The notes: generated by a model from the sequence alone, not told the origin. A stretch of 64,000 nt of DNA from Pseudomonas vanderleydeniana (GCF_014268755.2 NZ_CP077093.1:5973501-6037500); one strand, 5' to 3'. Counted from the first letter of the stretch, positions 47,389 to 57,791 are shown. A program made the numbers and translations.

Positions 47389-48714
47389 TCAGCCCGCTTC
47401 CTGGAAATCCATCTCCGGGGGCTGCTTGCGGAAGCCGCCAGTCAGGAAGGCCAGGTACACCAGGCCGACCGCCAGCCAGCTCACGCCCAGGTAGATCGCC
47501 AGGTGGTCGAGGCTGACCATCAGCCACAGGTCCGCCAGCAGCCCGATCAGTGGGCAGACCAGGAACAGCAGACACTCGCGTGGGCCACGCTGCTGCCCAC
47601 CGATCCAGTAGTGGAAGATCACCGACAGGTTGACCAGGCTGAAGGCCAGGAAGGCGCCGAAGTTGATGAACGAGGTGGAGGTGGTGACATCCAGTTTCAG
47701 CGCCAGCAGGGCCACCACGGCGCAGAGCAGGATGCTGTTGATCGGCGTGCCGAAACGTTCGCTCAGGCCGCCGAAGAACGACTTCGGCAACACCCCGTCG
47801 CGCCCCATGGCATAGAGCAGGCGCGAACCGCTGGCCTGAGCCGACAACCCCGAGGCGAACTGGCCGACGATCAGGCCGATCAGGAAGATGCTGACGAACA
47901 GGTCGCCACCGATGTTGCGGGCGATCTCGTAGGCGGCCGAGTCGACGTTATCGAAGACGAACGCCGGATGGGCCAACTGCACGAAGTACGACACCGCGAC
48001 GAAGATCAGCCCGCCAATGAGGGTGATCAGCATGATCGCCCGTGGGATGGTGCGTCGGGGATCGCGGGTTTCCTCGGTCAGGGTACTGACCGCGTCGAAA
48101 CCCAGGAACGAGTAGCAGGCGATGGCCGCGCCGCTCATCACCAGCGGCATCTGCATGTCACCGTTGAAGAAGGGGGCCAGGGTCCACAGCGGTTTGCTGG
48201 CGTCCCCGCCGACGTAGTGGATCGCCAGGGCGACGAAGGCCACCAGCACCAGGAACTGCACCAGCATCAGCAGCGAGTTGATGCCGTTGGCCAGACGCAG
48301 GCCGACGATATTGATCAGGCTGGTGATGACGATGAAGGCCAGTACCCACAGCGGCTGCGGCACCGAGGGAAACGCCGAGTTGAGGTAGGCCGCGCCGATC
48401 AGCCAGATCGCCATCGGCAGGAACAGGTAGTCGAGCAGGACCGCCCAGCCGGCGATGAAGCCGAGTTTCGGGCTGATGGCCTTGCGTACGTAGCTGTAGG
48501 CCGAACCGGCCACCGGGAAGGCGGCGGCCATGCGTCCGTAGCTCATGGCGGTGAAGAACATCGCCACCAGTGCCGCCAGGTAGGCGGCCGGCACCATGCC
48601 GGCGGTGGATTGGGCGAGGATGCCGAAGGTGCCGAGCACGATGATCGGCGTCATGTAGGCGATGCCGAACAGCACCACCGACCCCAGCGAAAGGGTGCGT
48701 TGCAAACGAGCCAT
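47389..48714 (-). CDS. APC family amino acid/polyamine permease
   Basis: 441 aa with about 12 membrane helices (MARLQRTLSLGSVVLFGIAY start). FPVAGSAYSYVRKAISPKLGF and GFDAVSTLTEETRDPRRTIPRAI are hallmark segments of APC transporters and resemble putrescine or amino acid importers. Substrate unknown. A family B repeat separates it from the nitrilase gene, which also lies on the minus strand. Confidence 0.86.
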   Translation of the reverse strand: MARLQRTLSLGSVVLFGIAYMTPIIVLGTFGILAQSTAGMVPAAYLAALVAMFFTAMSYGRMAAAFPVAGSAYSYVRKAISPKLGFIAGWAVLLDYLFLPMAIWLIGAAYLNSAFPSVPQPLWVLAFIVITSLINIVGLRLANGINSLLMLVQFLVLVAFVALAIHYVGGDASKPLWTLAPFFNGDMQMPLVMSGAAIACYSFLGFDAVSTLTEETRDPRRTIPRAIMLITLIGGLIFVAVSYFVQLAHPAFVFDNVDSAAYEIARNIGGDLFVSIFLIGLIVGQFASGLSAQASGSRLLYAMGRDGVLPKSFFGGLSERFGTPINSILLCAVVALLALKLDVTTSTSFINFGAFLAFSLVNLSVIFHYWIGGQQRGPRECLLFLVCPLIGLLADLWLMVSLDHLAIYLGVSWLAVGLVYLAFLTGGFRKQPPEMDFQEAG

Positions 48715-48827
48715 GAGGCGACTACTCCGAATGTTATTGGATTTATGGCAGAGCCGATTTCGGCGAAGGTGCAGCGGTGTCACAGAATTCTTATGAGTGC
48801 GTGGACCGGGTCACGCAGTAGCCCCTG

Positions 48828-48892
48828 TTCGCGGGCAAGCCCTGCTCCTACAGGTGGTGCGGGATGTTGCAGGAGCAGGGCTTGCCCGCGAA
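48828..48892. repeat. Intergenic inverted repeat, family B
   Basis: TTCGCGGGCAAGCCCTGCTCCT (48828-48849) and its exact reverse complement AGGAGCAGGGCTTGCCCGCGAA (48871-48892), separated by about 20 bases. Confidence 0.85.
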
Positions 48893-48917
48893 GGGGCCGG
48901 CCGCAACAACGCAGGGA

Positions 48918-49739
48918 TCAGGCCCGGGGAATCAGCAGTTCCCGCAGCCCGTCGGCATGCTCGACGACCTCGCCCGGCAGGCGCAGACGCTGGTCGCTCA
49001 GGTAGCGGTAGTCACGCCGGGCCGCCGTCAGTTGGCTCAGGTCCAGCTCGACACTGAAGTGGCGTTCCTCGCGTCCGGCCTCCTCGAGCAGCGTGCCGAA
49101 CGGGTCGACCAGGGCACTGCCACCGGCGAACAGCAGGCCACCATCGCCCTCCCCGACGCGGTTGACCATCAGCGCAAAGGCCTGGTTTTCCTGGGCGCGG
49201 GCCATGATCGCGGTGCGGTGGGTCGGCCCGTACGGGTCCATGTTGCCGTTGGTGACGATCAGCAGCTCGGCCCCCAACTGCGCCAGGGCGCGGGCAGTCT
49301 CCGGGAACTCGATGTCGTAGCAGATCAGCAGGCCAACCCGCACGCCATTCCACTCGCAGGTCACAAACCGATCGCCCGGATTGAACACGCCACGGTCCGA
49401 GGCCCACAGGTGAGTCTTGCGATAACGCAGGGCAATGCCCTCGGGGGTGATCATCAGGGTGGTGTTGTAGAACCGGCCGTTGTCGTTCTCGGCCATGCCG
49501 ATCACCACGGTCAGGTCACGCTCGCAGGCGGCCTGCTGCACTGCGCGCACGGTCGGGCCATCCAGCGGTTCGGCGACCTGGGCCACGGTCTCGACGGACG
49601 GGAAGCCCATCAGGTGGGTTTCCGGAAACACGAGCATGCGGGTATCGGCGGCGCAGGCGGCAATAGCGGCAAGGGCACGCTCAAGGTTGTAAGCTGTATC
49701 GTTGTCCCGGCCGGCGAGCTGGGCAAGTTCGATTTTCAT
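48918..49739 (-). CDS. Carbon-nitrogen hydrolase (nitrilase superfamily)
   Basis: 273 aa. The triad Glu-Lys-Cys is in FPETHLMG, YRKTHLW and LLICYDIEFPE. The family hydrolyses amides, nitriles or ureido compounds; this length fits an amidase. It is upstream of the permease on the same strand, so uptake then hydrolysis of one compound is possible (inference). Divergent from the LuxR-type regulator. Confidence 0.9.
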   Translation of the reverse strand: MKIELAQLAGRDNDTAYNLERALAAIAACAADTRMLVFPETHLMGFPSVETVAQVAEPLDGPTVRAVQQAACERDLTVVIGMAENDNGRFYNTTLMITPEGIALRYRKTHLWASDRGVFNPGDRFVTCEWNGVRVGLLICYDIEFPETARALAQLGAELLIVTNGNMDPYGPTHRTAIMARAQENQAFALMVNRVGEGDGGLLFAGGSALVDPFGTLLEEAGREERHFSVELDLSQLTAARRDYRYLSDQRLRLPGEVVEHADGLRELLIPRA

Positions 49740-49881
49740 GGGTATTCCTTGTTCTGTTCGACCGGCGCGCCCCGCCGAACTGGCAGAATGAGTGCGCGGT
49801 CATGACCTGTGGCCGCAGTATGCGCACCCGCACCGGGCCATGGGAATCACGCCGCCGGGGTAACTCGATAGGGGTAGATGA

Positions 49882-50682
49882 ATGACACTCTCGCTGGATG
49901 ACATCGCCTGGCACCGTTCGGTGGGGCAAATGATCGAGGCCCTGGACCGGCCCAATTTCTGGACGCAACTGGTGCGCCTGCTCAACCGCTACGTACCGTT
50001 CGACAGCTGGGTCGCCCTGCTGTTCAGCGCCCAGGGCCGCCCGGAGGTGTTCGCCGAATGCCCGGGCGAGGACGGCAGCCCCGACCAACTGTTCCAGGAC
50101 TACCTCAAGGGCCTGTACCTGCTCGATCCGTTCTACATCGCCAGCCGCGAGCAGTCGCGCACCGGCCTGTTCCGCCTGGCCGAGGTTGCCCCGGAACACT
50201 TCGAGCTGACCGAGTACTACCAGCGCTACTTCCGCCTGAACGTGGTGGCCGACGAAATCCAGTTCAACTGCCAGCTCGACGACGACCGTACCCTGTGCCT
50301 GTCGCTGGGCTCCACCCGCCGCTTCAGCGACGAGCAGATCGCCCTGCTGTCGCTGATCCAGCCCTGGGTACTGGGCCTGTTGCGCCAGCGCCTGCCGTAT
50401 GAACTCCAACCGGAGAACGTCACGCCCCCCACCACCCAGCAAGGTGACTGGCGCGTCCAGCTGGAAGCCTCGGTGCAACAGCTCAAGGGGGCACAACTGA
50501 CCGCCCGCGAGCTGGACGTCGGGCGCCTGATGCTCAGCGGCTGCTCGAGCAAGGAGATCGCCCGCAAGCTGGAGATCTCCATCGAAACCGTGAAAGTCCA
50601 TAAGAAACACATGTACAGCAAGCTGGGGATCAAGTCCCAGTCCGAGCTGTTCTCGATATTTCTGCAAGCGCAGAATGCCTGA
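49882..50682 (+). CDS. LuxR-type transcriptional regulator
   Basis: 266 aa. The C-terminal HTH is LTARELDVGRLMLSGCSSKEIARKLEISIETVKVHKKHMYSKLG. The N-terminal ~190 residues form a sensor region without an obvious autoinducer-binding signature. It lies between the divergent nitrilase gene and the co-oriented FMN glutamate synthase-like gene, 33 bases away, and likely controls them (inference). Confidence 0.87.
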   Translation: MTLSLDDIAWHRSVGQMIEALDRPNFWTQLVRLLNRYVPFDSWVALLFSAQGRPEVFAECPGEDGSPDQLFQDYLKGLYLLDPFYIASREQSRTGLFRLAEVAPEHFELTEYYQRYFRLNVVADEIQFNCQLDDDRTLCLSLGSTRRFSDEQIALLSLIQPWVLGLLRQRLPYELQPENVTPPTTQQGDWRVQLEASVQQLKGAQLTARELDVGRLMLSGCSSKEIARKLEISIETVKVHKKHMYSKLGIKSQSELFSIFLQAQNA

Positions 50683-50715
50683 CCGACCTGATGAATCCGA
50701 ACACAAGGAAACCGT

Positions 50716-52326
50716 ATGAGCCTGTCTCTGCTGAGCCGCTACGCCTTCTTTGCCGGCTGTGTGATCTTCACCCTCGCCAGCCTGCCGTTCCTGGAACATG
50801 ACTGGCTCTGGCCATTGACCCTGATCACCGGCCTGTTGAGCCTGCTGGGCGTGTTCGACCTGCTGCAGAGCCCCCACGCGGTGCGTCGCAACTATCCGAT
50901 CCTGGGCAACATCCGCTACCTGGTCGAAGGTATCCGCCCGGAAATCCGCCAGTACCTGCTTGAGTCCGACAGCGACGCCCTGCCCTTCTCCCGTTCCCAG
51001 CGCTCGCTGGTGTATGCGCGGGCCAAGAACGAAGGCGGCGACAAGCCCTTCGGTACCCTGATCGACGTCTATGAGTCGGGCTTCGAGTTCATCGGCCATT
51101 CGATGCGCCCGGCGCCGTTGAGCGACCCGACCCACTTCCGCGTCACCGTTGGTGGGCCGCAGTGCAAGCAGCCGTACTCGGCCTCGATCTTCAATATCTC
51201 GGCGATGAGCTTCGGCTCCCTCAGCGCCAACGCCATTCGTGCGTTGAACAAGGGCGCCAAGCTCGGCAATTTCGCCCACGACACCGGCGAAGGCAGCATC
51301 AGCCCCTATCATCGCGAGCATGGCGGCGACCTGACCTGGGAACTGGGGAGCGGCTATTTCGGCTGCCGTACCCATGACGGGCACTTCGATCCGGAAAAAT
51401 TCGCCGCCCAAGCGCAAAACCCACAAGTGCGCATGATCGAAATCAAGATGAGCCAGGGCGCCAAACCCGGCCATGGCGGGATCCTGCCCAAGCACAAGGT
51501 CACCCAGGAAATCGCCGAGACCCGTGGGGTGTCGATGGGCGAGGACTGTGTATCGCCGTCTGCCCACAGCGCTTTCTCGACACCGATCGAGATGATGCAC
51601 TTCATCGCGCAACTGCGTGAGCTGTCCGGTGGCAAGCCGGTGGGCTTCAAGTTCTGCCTGGGGCATCCCTGGGAGTTCATGGGCATTGCCAAGGCGATGC
51701 TGGAAACCGGCATCCTGCCCGACTTCATCGTCATCGACGGCAAGGAGGGCGGCACCGGCGCAGCGCCCGTGGAATTCACCGACCATATCGGCGTACCGAT
51801 GCGCGAAGGCCTGCTGTTCGTGCACAACACCCTGGTGGGCCTGAACCTGCGGGACAAGATCAAGCTCGGTGCCAGCGGCAAGATCGTCAGTGCCTTCGAT
51901 ATCGCCAGCGTCCTGGCCATCGGCGCCGACTGGGCCAACTCGGCACGCGGCTTCATGTTCGCCATCGGCTGCATCCAGTCGCAGAGCTGTCATACCAACA
52001 AGTGCCCGACCGGCGTCGCCACCCAGGACAAGCTGCGCCAGCGCGCCCTGGTGGTTCCGGACAAGGCCCAGCGGGTGTTCAACTTCCACCGCAACACCTT
52101 GCGGGCGCTGGCCGAAATGCTCGCAGCCGCCGGGCTCGAACACCCTTCGCAGCTGGATGCCAAGCACCTGGTGCGGCGCAAGTCGGCCACCGAGATCAAG
52201 CTGTTCTCGCAAATGCACGTGTTCCTCAAGCCCGGCGAACTGCTCACCGGCGAGGTCAACGGCGAGTTCTACTCGCGCATGTGGCAAATGGCCCGGGCCG
52301 ACAGCTTCGAGCCGAACGCGGCGTGA
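50716..52326 (+). CDS. FMN-binding glutamate synthase family protein
   Basis: 536 aa. Two N-terminal membrane helices, then a glutamate-synthase FMN domain with SAMSFGSLSANAIRALNKGA, GEGSISPYH, IDGKEGGTGAAP and a 3Fe-4S-type Cys pattern C-x5-C-x4-C (CIQSQSCHTNKC). There is no glutamine amidotransferase domain, so it is not a complete glutamate synthase; it would need ammonia or another donor. Preceded closely by a LuxR regulator. Confidence 0.9.
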   Translation: MSLSLLSRYAFFAGCVIFTLASLPFLEHDWLWPLTLITGLLSLLGVFDLLQSPHAVRRNYPILGNIRYLVEGIRPEIRQYLLESDSDALPFSRSQRSLVYARAKNEGGDKPFGTLIDVYESGFEFIGHSMRPAPLSDPTHFRVTVGGPQCKQPYSASIFNISAMSFGSLSANAIRALNKGAKLGNFAHDTGEGSISPYHREHGGDLTWELGSGYFGCRTHDGHFDPEKFAAQAQNPQVRMIEIKMSQGAKPGHGGILPKHKVTQEIAETRGVSMGEDCVSPSAHSAFSTPIEMMHFIAQLRELSGGKPVGFKFCLGHPWEFMGIAKAMLETGILPDFIVIDGKEGGTGAAPVEFTDHIGVPMREGLLFVHNTLVGLNLRDKIKLGASGKIVSAFDIASVLAIGADWANSARGFMFAIGCIQSQSCHTNKCPTGVATQDKLRQRALVVPDKAQRVFNFHRNTLRALAEMLAAAGLEHPSQLDAKHLVRRKSATEIKLFSQMHVFLKPGELLTGEVNGEFYSRMWQMARADSFEPNAA

Positions 52327-52333
52327 AAGAAAA

Positions 52334-52357
52334 CCGGCCCTGTTCCCGGCAGGGCCT
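52334..52357. terminator. Terminator-like hairpin between convergent genes
   Basis: GGCCCTG/CAGGGCC stem preceded by an A-rich stretch, just after the FMN glutamate synthase-like stop. The T-run is short on the plus strand and better on the minus strand (TTTTC). Confidence 0.65.
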
Positions 52358-52365
52358 GTTGCCGA

Positions 52366-53862
52366 CTAGTCGGGTTGCCCTTGAGGCGGTTGCACGTGCT
52401 TGAAGACGATGTAACCACGATCCCCCGCCGAATAAATCGCATAAAAGCGTCGATCGATCAGCGGCCCGGAGCCCTGCAGCCCCGCCAGCCTGGCCATTTC
52501 ATCCGGGTCCTGAAGCCACTCACTGACGATGCCGAAGCGCTGGAGGCTTTCGGGAAGCACGAGATAATCATTGATGTTGCGCACATACTTGAGCGCCGGG
52601 ATCAACGCCATGCTGCGCTCTCCACCCGGCAGCCAGAGATCGAAATCACTGGGCTGCACATAGATCATCTTCAGGTTCCGCAACGCTACGTGCCTATCGA
52701 TATCGTGGACGACTTCCAGGGTCATGCTGTTTTCGAACTCCTTCTGGACAACCAGCAGCCGTCCATAGGCGTAGGAGAAAGACAGCATGTACAGCACCGG
52801 TACGATCAGCAAACAGTTCAGTGCCGGATGTATCTCCCTGAGCAGGCGATGAGTCAGGCAGAACAGACCGAGCAGCAGCGCAGTCGCCCCCAGCAACGTT
52901 CTCGCCCCATCATTGAAGTCCCTGAAGAACAGCCCCGCACCCGATAGCGAAAAAAACAGCACGAAGGCCGCACCGATGATCAGGCAAACGCGCAGCATCC
53001 TGGCCACGCCCCCCTCGTCACTGGCGGCAACGTGAACGATGACCTTGAGCAGGCAGATGGCACACAGCACCAACAACACCAGGGTCATCCAGCCGGCGCC
53101 GCCCTCCAGCACTTGCGCCACGGTCCGATTGATCTCCAGGAAATTGCTCGCTACCGTCGCCAGGCCCTCGGCATTCAGGGGAAGCAGGCTGGTCCGCTCG
53201 TGACTCATGAACAGGAAGACGCAGAGAAAGTAGAGCAAAGCGGCAAACAGCATTTGCAGCAGTCGCCTGGCGAGCGCCTGGAGGATGTCCTTCAATGCGA
53301 CCCTGTCGAGCAAGGCACGCAAGACTTCAATGCAGCACAACCCCACGAAAACATTGATCGTCAGTTGATAGAATCCCAGCGCCAGCGCCAGCAGGACAGC
53401 CGATAGCAGGACCCGCAGGAACAGCAGCCGATGTCGAAAGGTGATCGAATAGACCACCAGGACGATCCCGAGCAAGACCCCGGCCCCGTCATACTGGTAG
53501 GAGAGTGCCTGCAACAGGAAGGGGGTGTAGAGCAGTGGCAGCACCACCAGACAGTCGACGACAGTCGGCTGGTCGAAGTAGTCAAGGCTCAATCTGTTCA
53601 GCGCCAATGCCATGCACAGCGTTGCAATGAGCAGTGGCAGGGGAAAGATATTCGGCGCAGCGGCGGTGAAGCTCAATCCGTTGTAGAGCAATTCCATCAT
53701 GAACCGGCCTTCGGCCAGCCAACCGGTCCCGGCCTCGAAAAGCCGCCAGTTGTCATCGATGTAGCTGTAGTCGGCCAATATCAGGGGGAAAACGAACAGC
53801 AATGACATCACCAGGAAAAAACCGAACCGCTGCCTGGGCGTGAGTGAAACGGTCCAGATCAC
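52366..53862 (-). CDS. GtrII-type O-antigen glucosyltransferase
   Basis: About 498 aa from a GTG that overlaps the gtrB stop. It has about 11 membrane helices ([30 protein letters not shown] and more) and a large periplasmic C-terminal region. The order gtrA-gtrB-this gene is the serotype conversion operon. It transfers glucose from undecaprenyl phosphate-glucose to the O antigen at the periplasmic face; the exact linkage cannot be read. The longest frame upstream is a shadow of gtrB. Confidence 0.78.
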   Translation of the reverse strand: MIWTVSLTPRQRFGFFLVMSLLFVFPLILADYSYIDDNWRLFEAGTGWLAEGRFMMELLYNGLSFTAAAPNIFPLPLLIATLCMALALNRLSLDYFDQPTVVDCLVVLPLLYTPFLLQALSYQYDGAGVLLGIVLVVYSITFRHRLLFLRVLLSAVLLALALGFYQLTINVFVGLCCIEVLRALLDRVALKDILQALARRLLQMLFAALLYFLCVFLFMSHERTSLLPLNAEGLATVASNFLEINRTVAQVLEGGAGWMTLVLLVLCAICLLKVIVHVAASDEGGVARMLRVCLIIGAAFVLFFSLSGAGLFFRDFNDGARTLLGATALLLGLFCLTHRLLREIHPALNCLLIVPVLYMLSFSYAYGRLLVVQKEFENSMTLEVVHDIDRHVALRNLKMIYVQPSDFDLWLPGGERSMALIPALKYVRNINDYLVLPESLQRFGIVSEWLQDPDEMARLAGLQGSGPLIDRRFYAIYSAGDRGYIVFKHVQPPQGQPD

Positions 53863-54827
53863 GGTTTTCTCCAGACGATTTTCCGTGGCACCGTCAATGA
53901 ATCTCCGCGCCTGACGACCCCCTTCACGACATACCGGGGCCTGTGCTTGGCCTCCATGTAGATCCGCCCGATATACTCGCCCAGCACGCCGATGCCGATC
54001 AGTTGCACCCCGCCCAGGAACAACACGGCAAAGATCAACGAGGGATAACCGGCAACCGGGTTGCCAAACAGCAGTTTCTGCGCCGCGATGAAGAAGGCAT
54101 AGAAGATCGAGAACAACGACAGGCAACCGCCGATGTAGGTCCACAATCGCAGCGGCACGGTACTGAACGAGGTAATGCCCTCCAATGCCAGGTTCCAGAG
54201 TTTCCAGCCATTGAACTTGCTGTTGCCCGCCGAGCGCTGGGCACGGTCATACTCGACGATCGCGGTATCGAAGCCGGCCCAGGAGAGAATGCCCTTCATG
54301 AAAATCTGGTGTTCGGGCAAGGTCTTGATCACCTCGACCACCTCCCGATCCATCAGGCGAAAGTCACCGACATCCTTCTCGATTTTCGTCGAGGCGATCC
54401 AGTTGTGCAGGCGGTAGAAACCGCGCGCAGTCTCTCGCTTGAAGAAGCTGTCCGTCGCCCGGCTCCGACGCTTGGCGAGCACCACCTTCGCCCCCTCCCG
54501 CCATTTGCCGACCAGCAGCGGCACGACCTGGACAGGGTCCTGCAGGTCGACGTCAATGGGCACCACCGCATCACCGCCGGCATATTCGAGCCCGGCGAAC
54601 AGCGCCGCCTCCTTGCCAAAGTTTCGCGAAAAGCTCACGGCCAGCACATTACCGTCCGCCAGTGCCAGCTGCCTGCATAGCGCCTCGGTACGATCGGTAC
54701 TGCCATCGTTGACGAAAACGATCTCGACCTCATAGGGCTCGGCCACCAGTTCGCGCCGCACCGTCTCGTAGAAGACCGGGATGGCCTGTTCCTCGTTGTA
54801 CACGGGCACAACCAGGGAAATTTTCAT
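53859..54827 (-). CDS. gtrB: Bactoprenol glucosyltransferase GtrB
   Basis: 322 aa GT2 enzyme that makes undecaprenyl-phosphate-glucose. The NDGSTD motif, the metal-binding [10 protein letters not shown] and the lower [15 protein letters not shown] segment are typical; two C-terminal membrane helices follow. Overlaps the gtrA stop (ATGA type). Coupled to both neighbours. Confidence 0.93.
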   Translation of the reverse strand: MKISLVVPVYNEEQAIPVFYETVRRELVAEPYEVEIVFVNDGSTDRTEALCRQLALADGNVLAVSFSRNFGKEAALFAGLEYAGGDAVVPIDVDLQDPVQVVPLLVGKWREGAKVVLAKRRSRATDSFFKRETARGFYRLHNWIASTKIEKDVGDFRLMDREVVEVIKTLPEHQIFMKGILSWAGFDTAIVEYDRAQRSAGNSKFNGWKLWNLALEGITSFSTVPLRLWTYIGGCLSLFSIFYAFFIAAQKLLFGNPVAGYPSLIFAVLFLGGVQLIGIGVLGEYIGRIYMEAKHRPRYVVKGVVRRGDSLTVPRKIVWRKP

Positions 54828-55213
54828 TCTGCGCTTCCCCGGAAAACCACCCGGCTGGAATAGCAGTATCCCAGCACGAGGCTGACCGCCGAGAACACCA
54901 GCAGCGTCACCAGCCCTGGCATGGCCAGCCAGTCACCCAGCCAACCGGTGCTGAAACTGAGCATCGCCATGAAACCGACGAAGGCCAGATAACGCGGCCA
55001 AGAGGCCGTGCGCCTGAAGGTGTAGCGCGCGTTGGCATGGAACGAGAAGGTGGCCGCCAACGCAAACGCGCAGAGATTGCTGCTGGCCTGGCTGAACGCC
55101 ATGCCCGTATGCAGCACCAGGAAGGCACACCAGTGGATCAGGGTATTGAGGACCCCGATATATGCATAGGTCGAAAAATTCTTGGGCAACGCACGCAAGG
55201 CCATGTCATCCAT
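54824..55213 (-). CDS. gtrA: Bactoprenol-linked glucose flippase GtrA
   Basis: About 129 aa from [11 protein letters not shown], with four membrane helices ([25 protein letters not shown]-type). It moves lipid-linked glucose to the periplasmic side. First gene of the gtr operon on the minus strand. The start could also be MALRALPK, three codons later. Confidence 0.85.
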   Translation of the reverse strand: MDDMALRALPKNFSTYAYIGVLNTLIHWCAFLVLHTGMAFSQASSNLCAFALAATFSFHANARYTFRRTASWPRYLAFVGFMAMLSFSTGWLGDWLAMPGLVTLLVFSAVSLVLGYCYSSRVVFRGSAE

Positions 55214-55380
55214 TCCGCAGCCGAAAGGCCCCGTCCGATACAGACCGGGATGCACCTCCACGTACTACGCAACCCCGCGTGGCGATGCCTCAAGACTAGG
55301 ACCGCTCCGTGGCCCTGTCTACTGTCAGAAATGACAGGTATAGACGACATTTCATCTGTTTTCACCGACTGGAGATCACC

Positions 55381-56223
55381 ATGGGAAATCGCTTCATCGC
55401 TGCTGCCTGCCTGATGCTGTCATTCGGCCTGGCCCACGCCGCCGAACGCTGGGAAACCCTGCCGCCAACGCCTGCCCCGGTCGCCGGCGTGCAGAGCGGC
55501 TATGCCAACGTCAACGGTATCAGGCTCTACTACACCCGTACCGGTCATGGCTCGCCCGTGCTGCTGTTGCACGGTGGCCTCGCCAACTCCGACTACTGGG
55601 GCAACCAGGTCAAGGCCCTGGCGGCTAAACACACGGTGATTACCCTCGATAGCCGTGGCCATGGCCGCAGCTCACGCGACAGCCGCCCCTACGGCTACGA
55701 CCTGATGGCCGACGACGTGGTCGCCGTGCTCGACAGCCTGAAGATCCCCAAGGCCGACATCGTCGGCTGGAGCGACGGCGCGATCCTCGGCCTCGACCTG
55801 GCGATCCGCCACCCAACCCGCGTCGGCAAGATCTTCGCCTTCGCCGCCAACAGCACCACCGCCGGCGTGAAGGACAACGTCGAAAAGAACCCCACCTTCG
55901 CCGCCTATATCGAACGGGCCGGCAAGGAGTACGTGAAGCTGTCGCCAACCCCCAAGGAATACGATGCGTTCGTCGAACAGATCAGCCACATGTGGGCCAG
56001 CCAGCCTAACTGGAGCGACGCCGACCTGCAGAAGATCAAGACTCCGGTGCTGATCGTGGACGGTGATCGCGACGAAGCGATCAAGCGCGAGAACACCGAG
56101 TACATGGCGGCCACCATTCCCGGGGCCGGCCTGCTGATCCTGCCCAATGCCAGCCACTTCGCGTTCCTGCAGGATCCGGCCTTCTTCAACGCCGCACTGC
56201 TGAATTTCCTCGACGGCCAATAG
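55381..56223 (+). CDS. Secreted alpha/beta hydrolase
   Basis: 280 aa with a signal peptide (MGNRFIAAACLMLSFGLAHA). VLLLHGGLANSDYW, GWSDGAILG with the Ser nucleophile, VDGDRDEAI for the acid and NASHFAFLQ for the His are in order. Likely a periplasmic esterase or prolyl-type peptidase. Alone, plus strand, between the gtr operon and opgC-like gene. Confidence 0.85.
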   Translation: MGNRFIAAACLMLSFGLAHAAERWETLPPTPAPVAGVQSGYANVNGIRLYYTRTGHGSPVLLLHGGLANSDYWGNQVKALAAKHTVITLDSRGHGRSSRDSRPYGYDLMADDVVAVLDSLKIPKADIVGWSDGAILGLDLAIRHPTRVGKIFAFAANSTTAGVKDNVEKNPTFAAYIERAGKEYVKLSPTPKEYDAFVEQISHMWASQPNWSDADLQKIKTPVLIVDGDRDEAIKRENTEYMAATIPGAGLLILPNASHFAFLQDPAFFNAALLNFLDGQ

Positions 56224-56432
56224 CCGCTCGACTGGCCGGCCTGACGGGCCTGGGTCGGCCAGACCATTCTCCTCCCGGTCGGATAGCCACTAGCAAACCA
56301 ATGTGACATTCAGTAATACCCCGCCTTTGCAATTCTTCACAATTCACGCCAACCTGCGCGCCGCCGCCCGGGTCGTGCAATTTCCGACAGCCGTCGCGGT
56401 CATATTCAACATTCTTCACAGAGCCCGCTGCC

Positions 56433-57557
56433 ATGCTGAACGGACGCGACCCGCGCATCGACTTTTTTCGCGGACTGGCACTGATCTTCATTTTCTGGGA
56501 TCACGTGCCGCACAACCCACTGGGCCAGATCACCCTGCGCAACATCGGTTTCAGCGATGCGGCGGAGGTGTTCGTGTTCCTCGCCGGCTACGCCGCCGTC
56601 CTTGCCTACGGCAAGATCCTGCAGCGCGACGGCTACCTGATCGCCTGCGTGAAGATCCTGCGCCGAGCCTGGGTGCTCTATGTGGTGCACATCTTCCTGC
56701 TGGCGATGCTGATGGGCATCGTGTTCTTCGCCAACAGCCACGTGGAAACCCGCGACCTGATCCAGGAAATGGGCCTGCAGCATTTCGTCAGCCATCCCGA
56801 ACAGGCGCTGACGGACGAATTGCTGTTGCGCTTCAAGCCGAACCTGATGGACCCGCTGCCGCTGTACATCGTGTTGTTGCTCGGCCTGCCGCTGGTCTTG
56901 CCGCTACTGCTGCGCCTGCCGCTGGCGGTGGTGGCCGTGTCCTTGACGGTTTACCTGCTCGCTCCCTTGCTGGGCTGGAACCTGGCGGCAATCGGCGATG
57001 GCGTCTGGTACTTCAACCCGGTCACCTGGCAACTGCTGTTCATCCTCGGTGGCGCGGCGGCGCTCCACAGCCAGCGGCCACGCCTGCCGGATAACCGGTC
57101 GCTGGCCCGCCAGCCACTGTTCGTCGCGGCCGCGGCCTATTCACTGGCTGCCGGGGTCATCACCCTGTCCTGGCGTTGGCCGCAGATCCATGATGCCGTC
57201 ATGCCGGCCACGCTGAGCAACTGGCTGTACCCAATCAGCAAGACCGACCTGTCACCGGTACGCCTGCTGCACTTCCTCGCACTGGCCTACGTCACCGCGA
57301 AACTGCTGCCCGGCGGCAACTGGACCCGGCACTGGCTGGCACGGCAGACCGGTCGCATGGGCCGCTACTCGCTGGAGGTGTTCTGCCTGGGCGTGCTGCT
57401 GGCGCCGCTGGCAGACATGGTCAACGCCCTGGCCGACGATGCTTTCGCCATGCAGGTCTGCACCGCCCTGGCCGGCGCCGGGTTGCTGGCCCTGCTCGGC
57501 GCCTGGCTGGACTTCAACAAGCGCCTGGGCCAGCCGATGCGGGCCGTTCCCGCCTGA
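56433..57557 (+). CDS. OpgC-domain membrane acyltransferase
   Basis: 374 aa with about 10 membrane helices. RIDFFRGLALIFIFWDHV is the OpgC_C N-terminal motif and SDAAEVFVFLAGYAA the next conserved segment. OpgC proteins succinylate periplasmic glucans; this one is unlinked to mdoGH, so its acceptor is unknown. A family B repeat lies downstream. Confidence 0.8.
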   Translation: MLNGRDPRIDFFRGLALIFIFWDHVPHNPLGQITLRNIGFSDAAEVFVFLAGYAAVLAYGKILQRDGYLIACVKILRRAWVLYVVHIFLLAMLMGIVFFANSHVETRDLIQEMGLQHFVSHPEQALTDELLLRFKPNLMDPLPLYIVLLLGLPLVLPLLLRLPLAVVAVSLTVYLLAPLLGWNLAAIGDGVWYFNPVTWQLLFILGGAAALHSQRPRLPDNRSLARQPLFVAAAAYSLAAGVITLSWRWPQIHDAVMPATLSNWLYPISKTDLSPVRLLHFLALAYVTAKLLPGGNWTRHWLARQTGRMGRYSLEVFCLGVLLAPLADMVNALADDAFAMQVCTALAGAGLLALLGAWLDFNKRLGQPMRAVPA

Positions 57558-57592
57558 GTCGGCTGGCACTGCGAATGTTGCGGTGTGGTCAC

Positions 57593-57698
57593 GGGCGTCT
57601 TCGCGGGCAAGCCCTGCTCCTAGAGGATTTGGGGTCTACACAGGTTCAACGTACGACCTCGCCCCTGTAGGAGCGCGGCTTGCCCGCTAAGACGCCCA
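57593..57698. repeat. Intergenic inverted repeat, family B
   Basis: GGGCGTCTTCGCGGGCAAGC (57593 on) pairs with GCTTGCCCGCTAAGACGCCC near 57678-57697, with imperfect arms CTGCTCCTAGAGG/CCTGTAGGAGCGCG. Same family as at 13.5 and 48.8 kb but more degraded. Confidence 0.8.
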
Positions 57699-57742
57699 TC
57701 AGCCAAATAAAAGACTTCAGGCGACTTCCAACGTCGAAAACA

Positions 57743-57779
57743 CAAAAAAGCCCCGGTCAAAGGACCGGGGCTTTCTGTT
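57743..57779. terminator. Rho-independent terminator
   Basis: AAAAAAGCCCCGGTC/GACCGGGGCTTTCTGTTT around CAAAG. A-run on the left and T-rich right side, so it can act for the minus-strand permease (57792 stop) and the plus-strand opgC-like gene. Confidence 0.88.
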
Positions 57780-57791
57780 TCCAACCGAGCT

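Noticed and set aside
49785..49805. Possible sigma-54 site TGGCAGAATGAGTGCG before the LuxR gene
   Set aside because: Only the first five bases fit the -24 element and the -12 element is poor (GTGCG).
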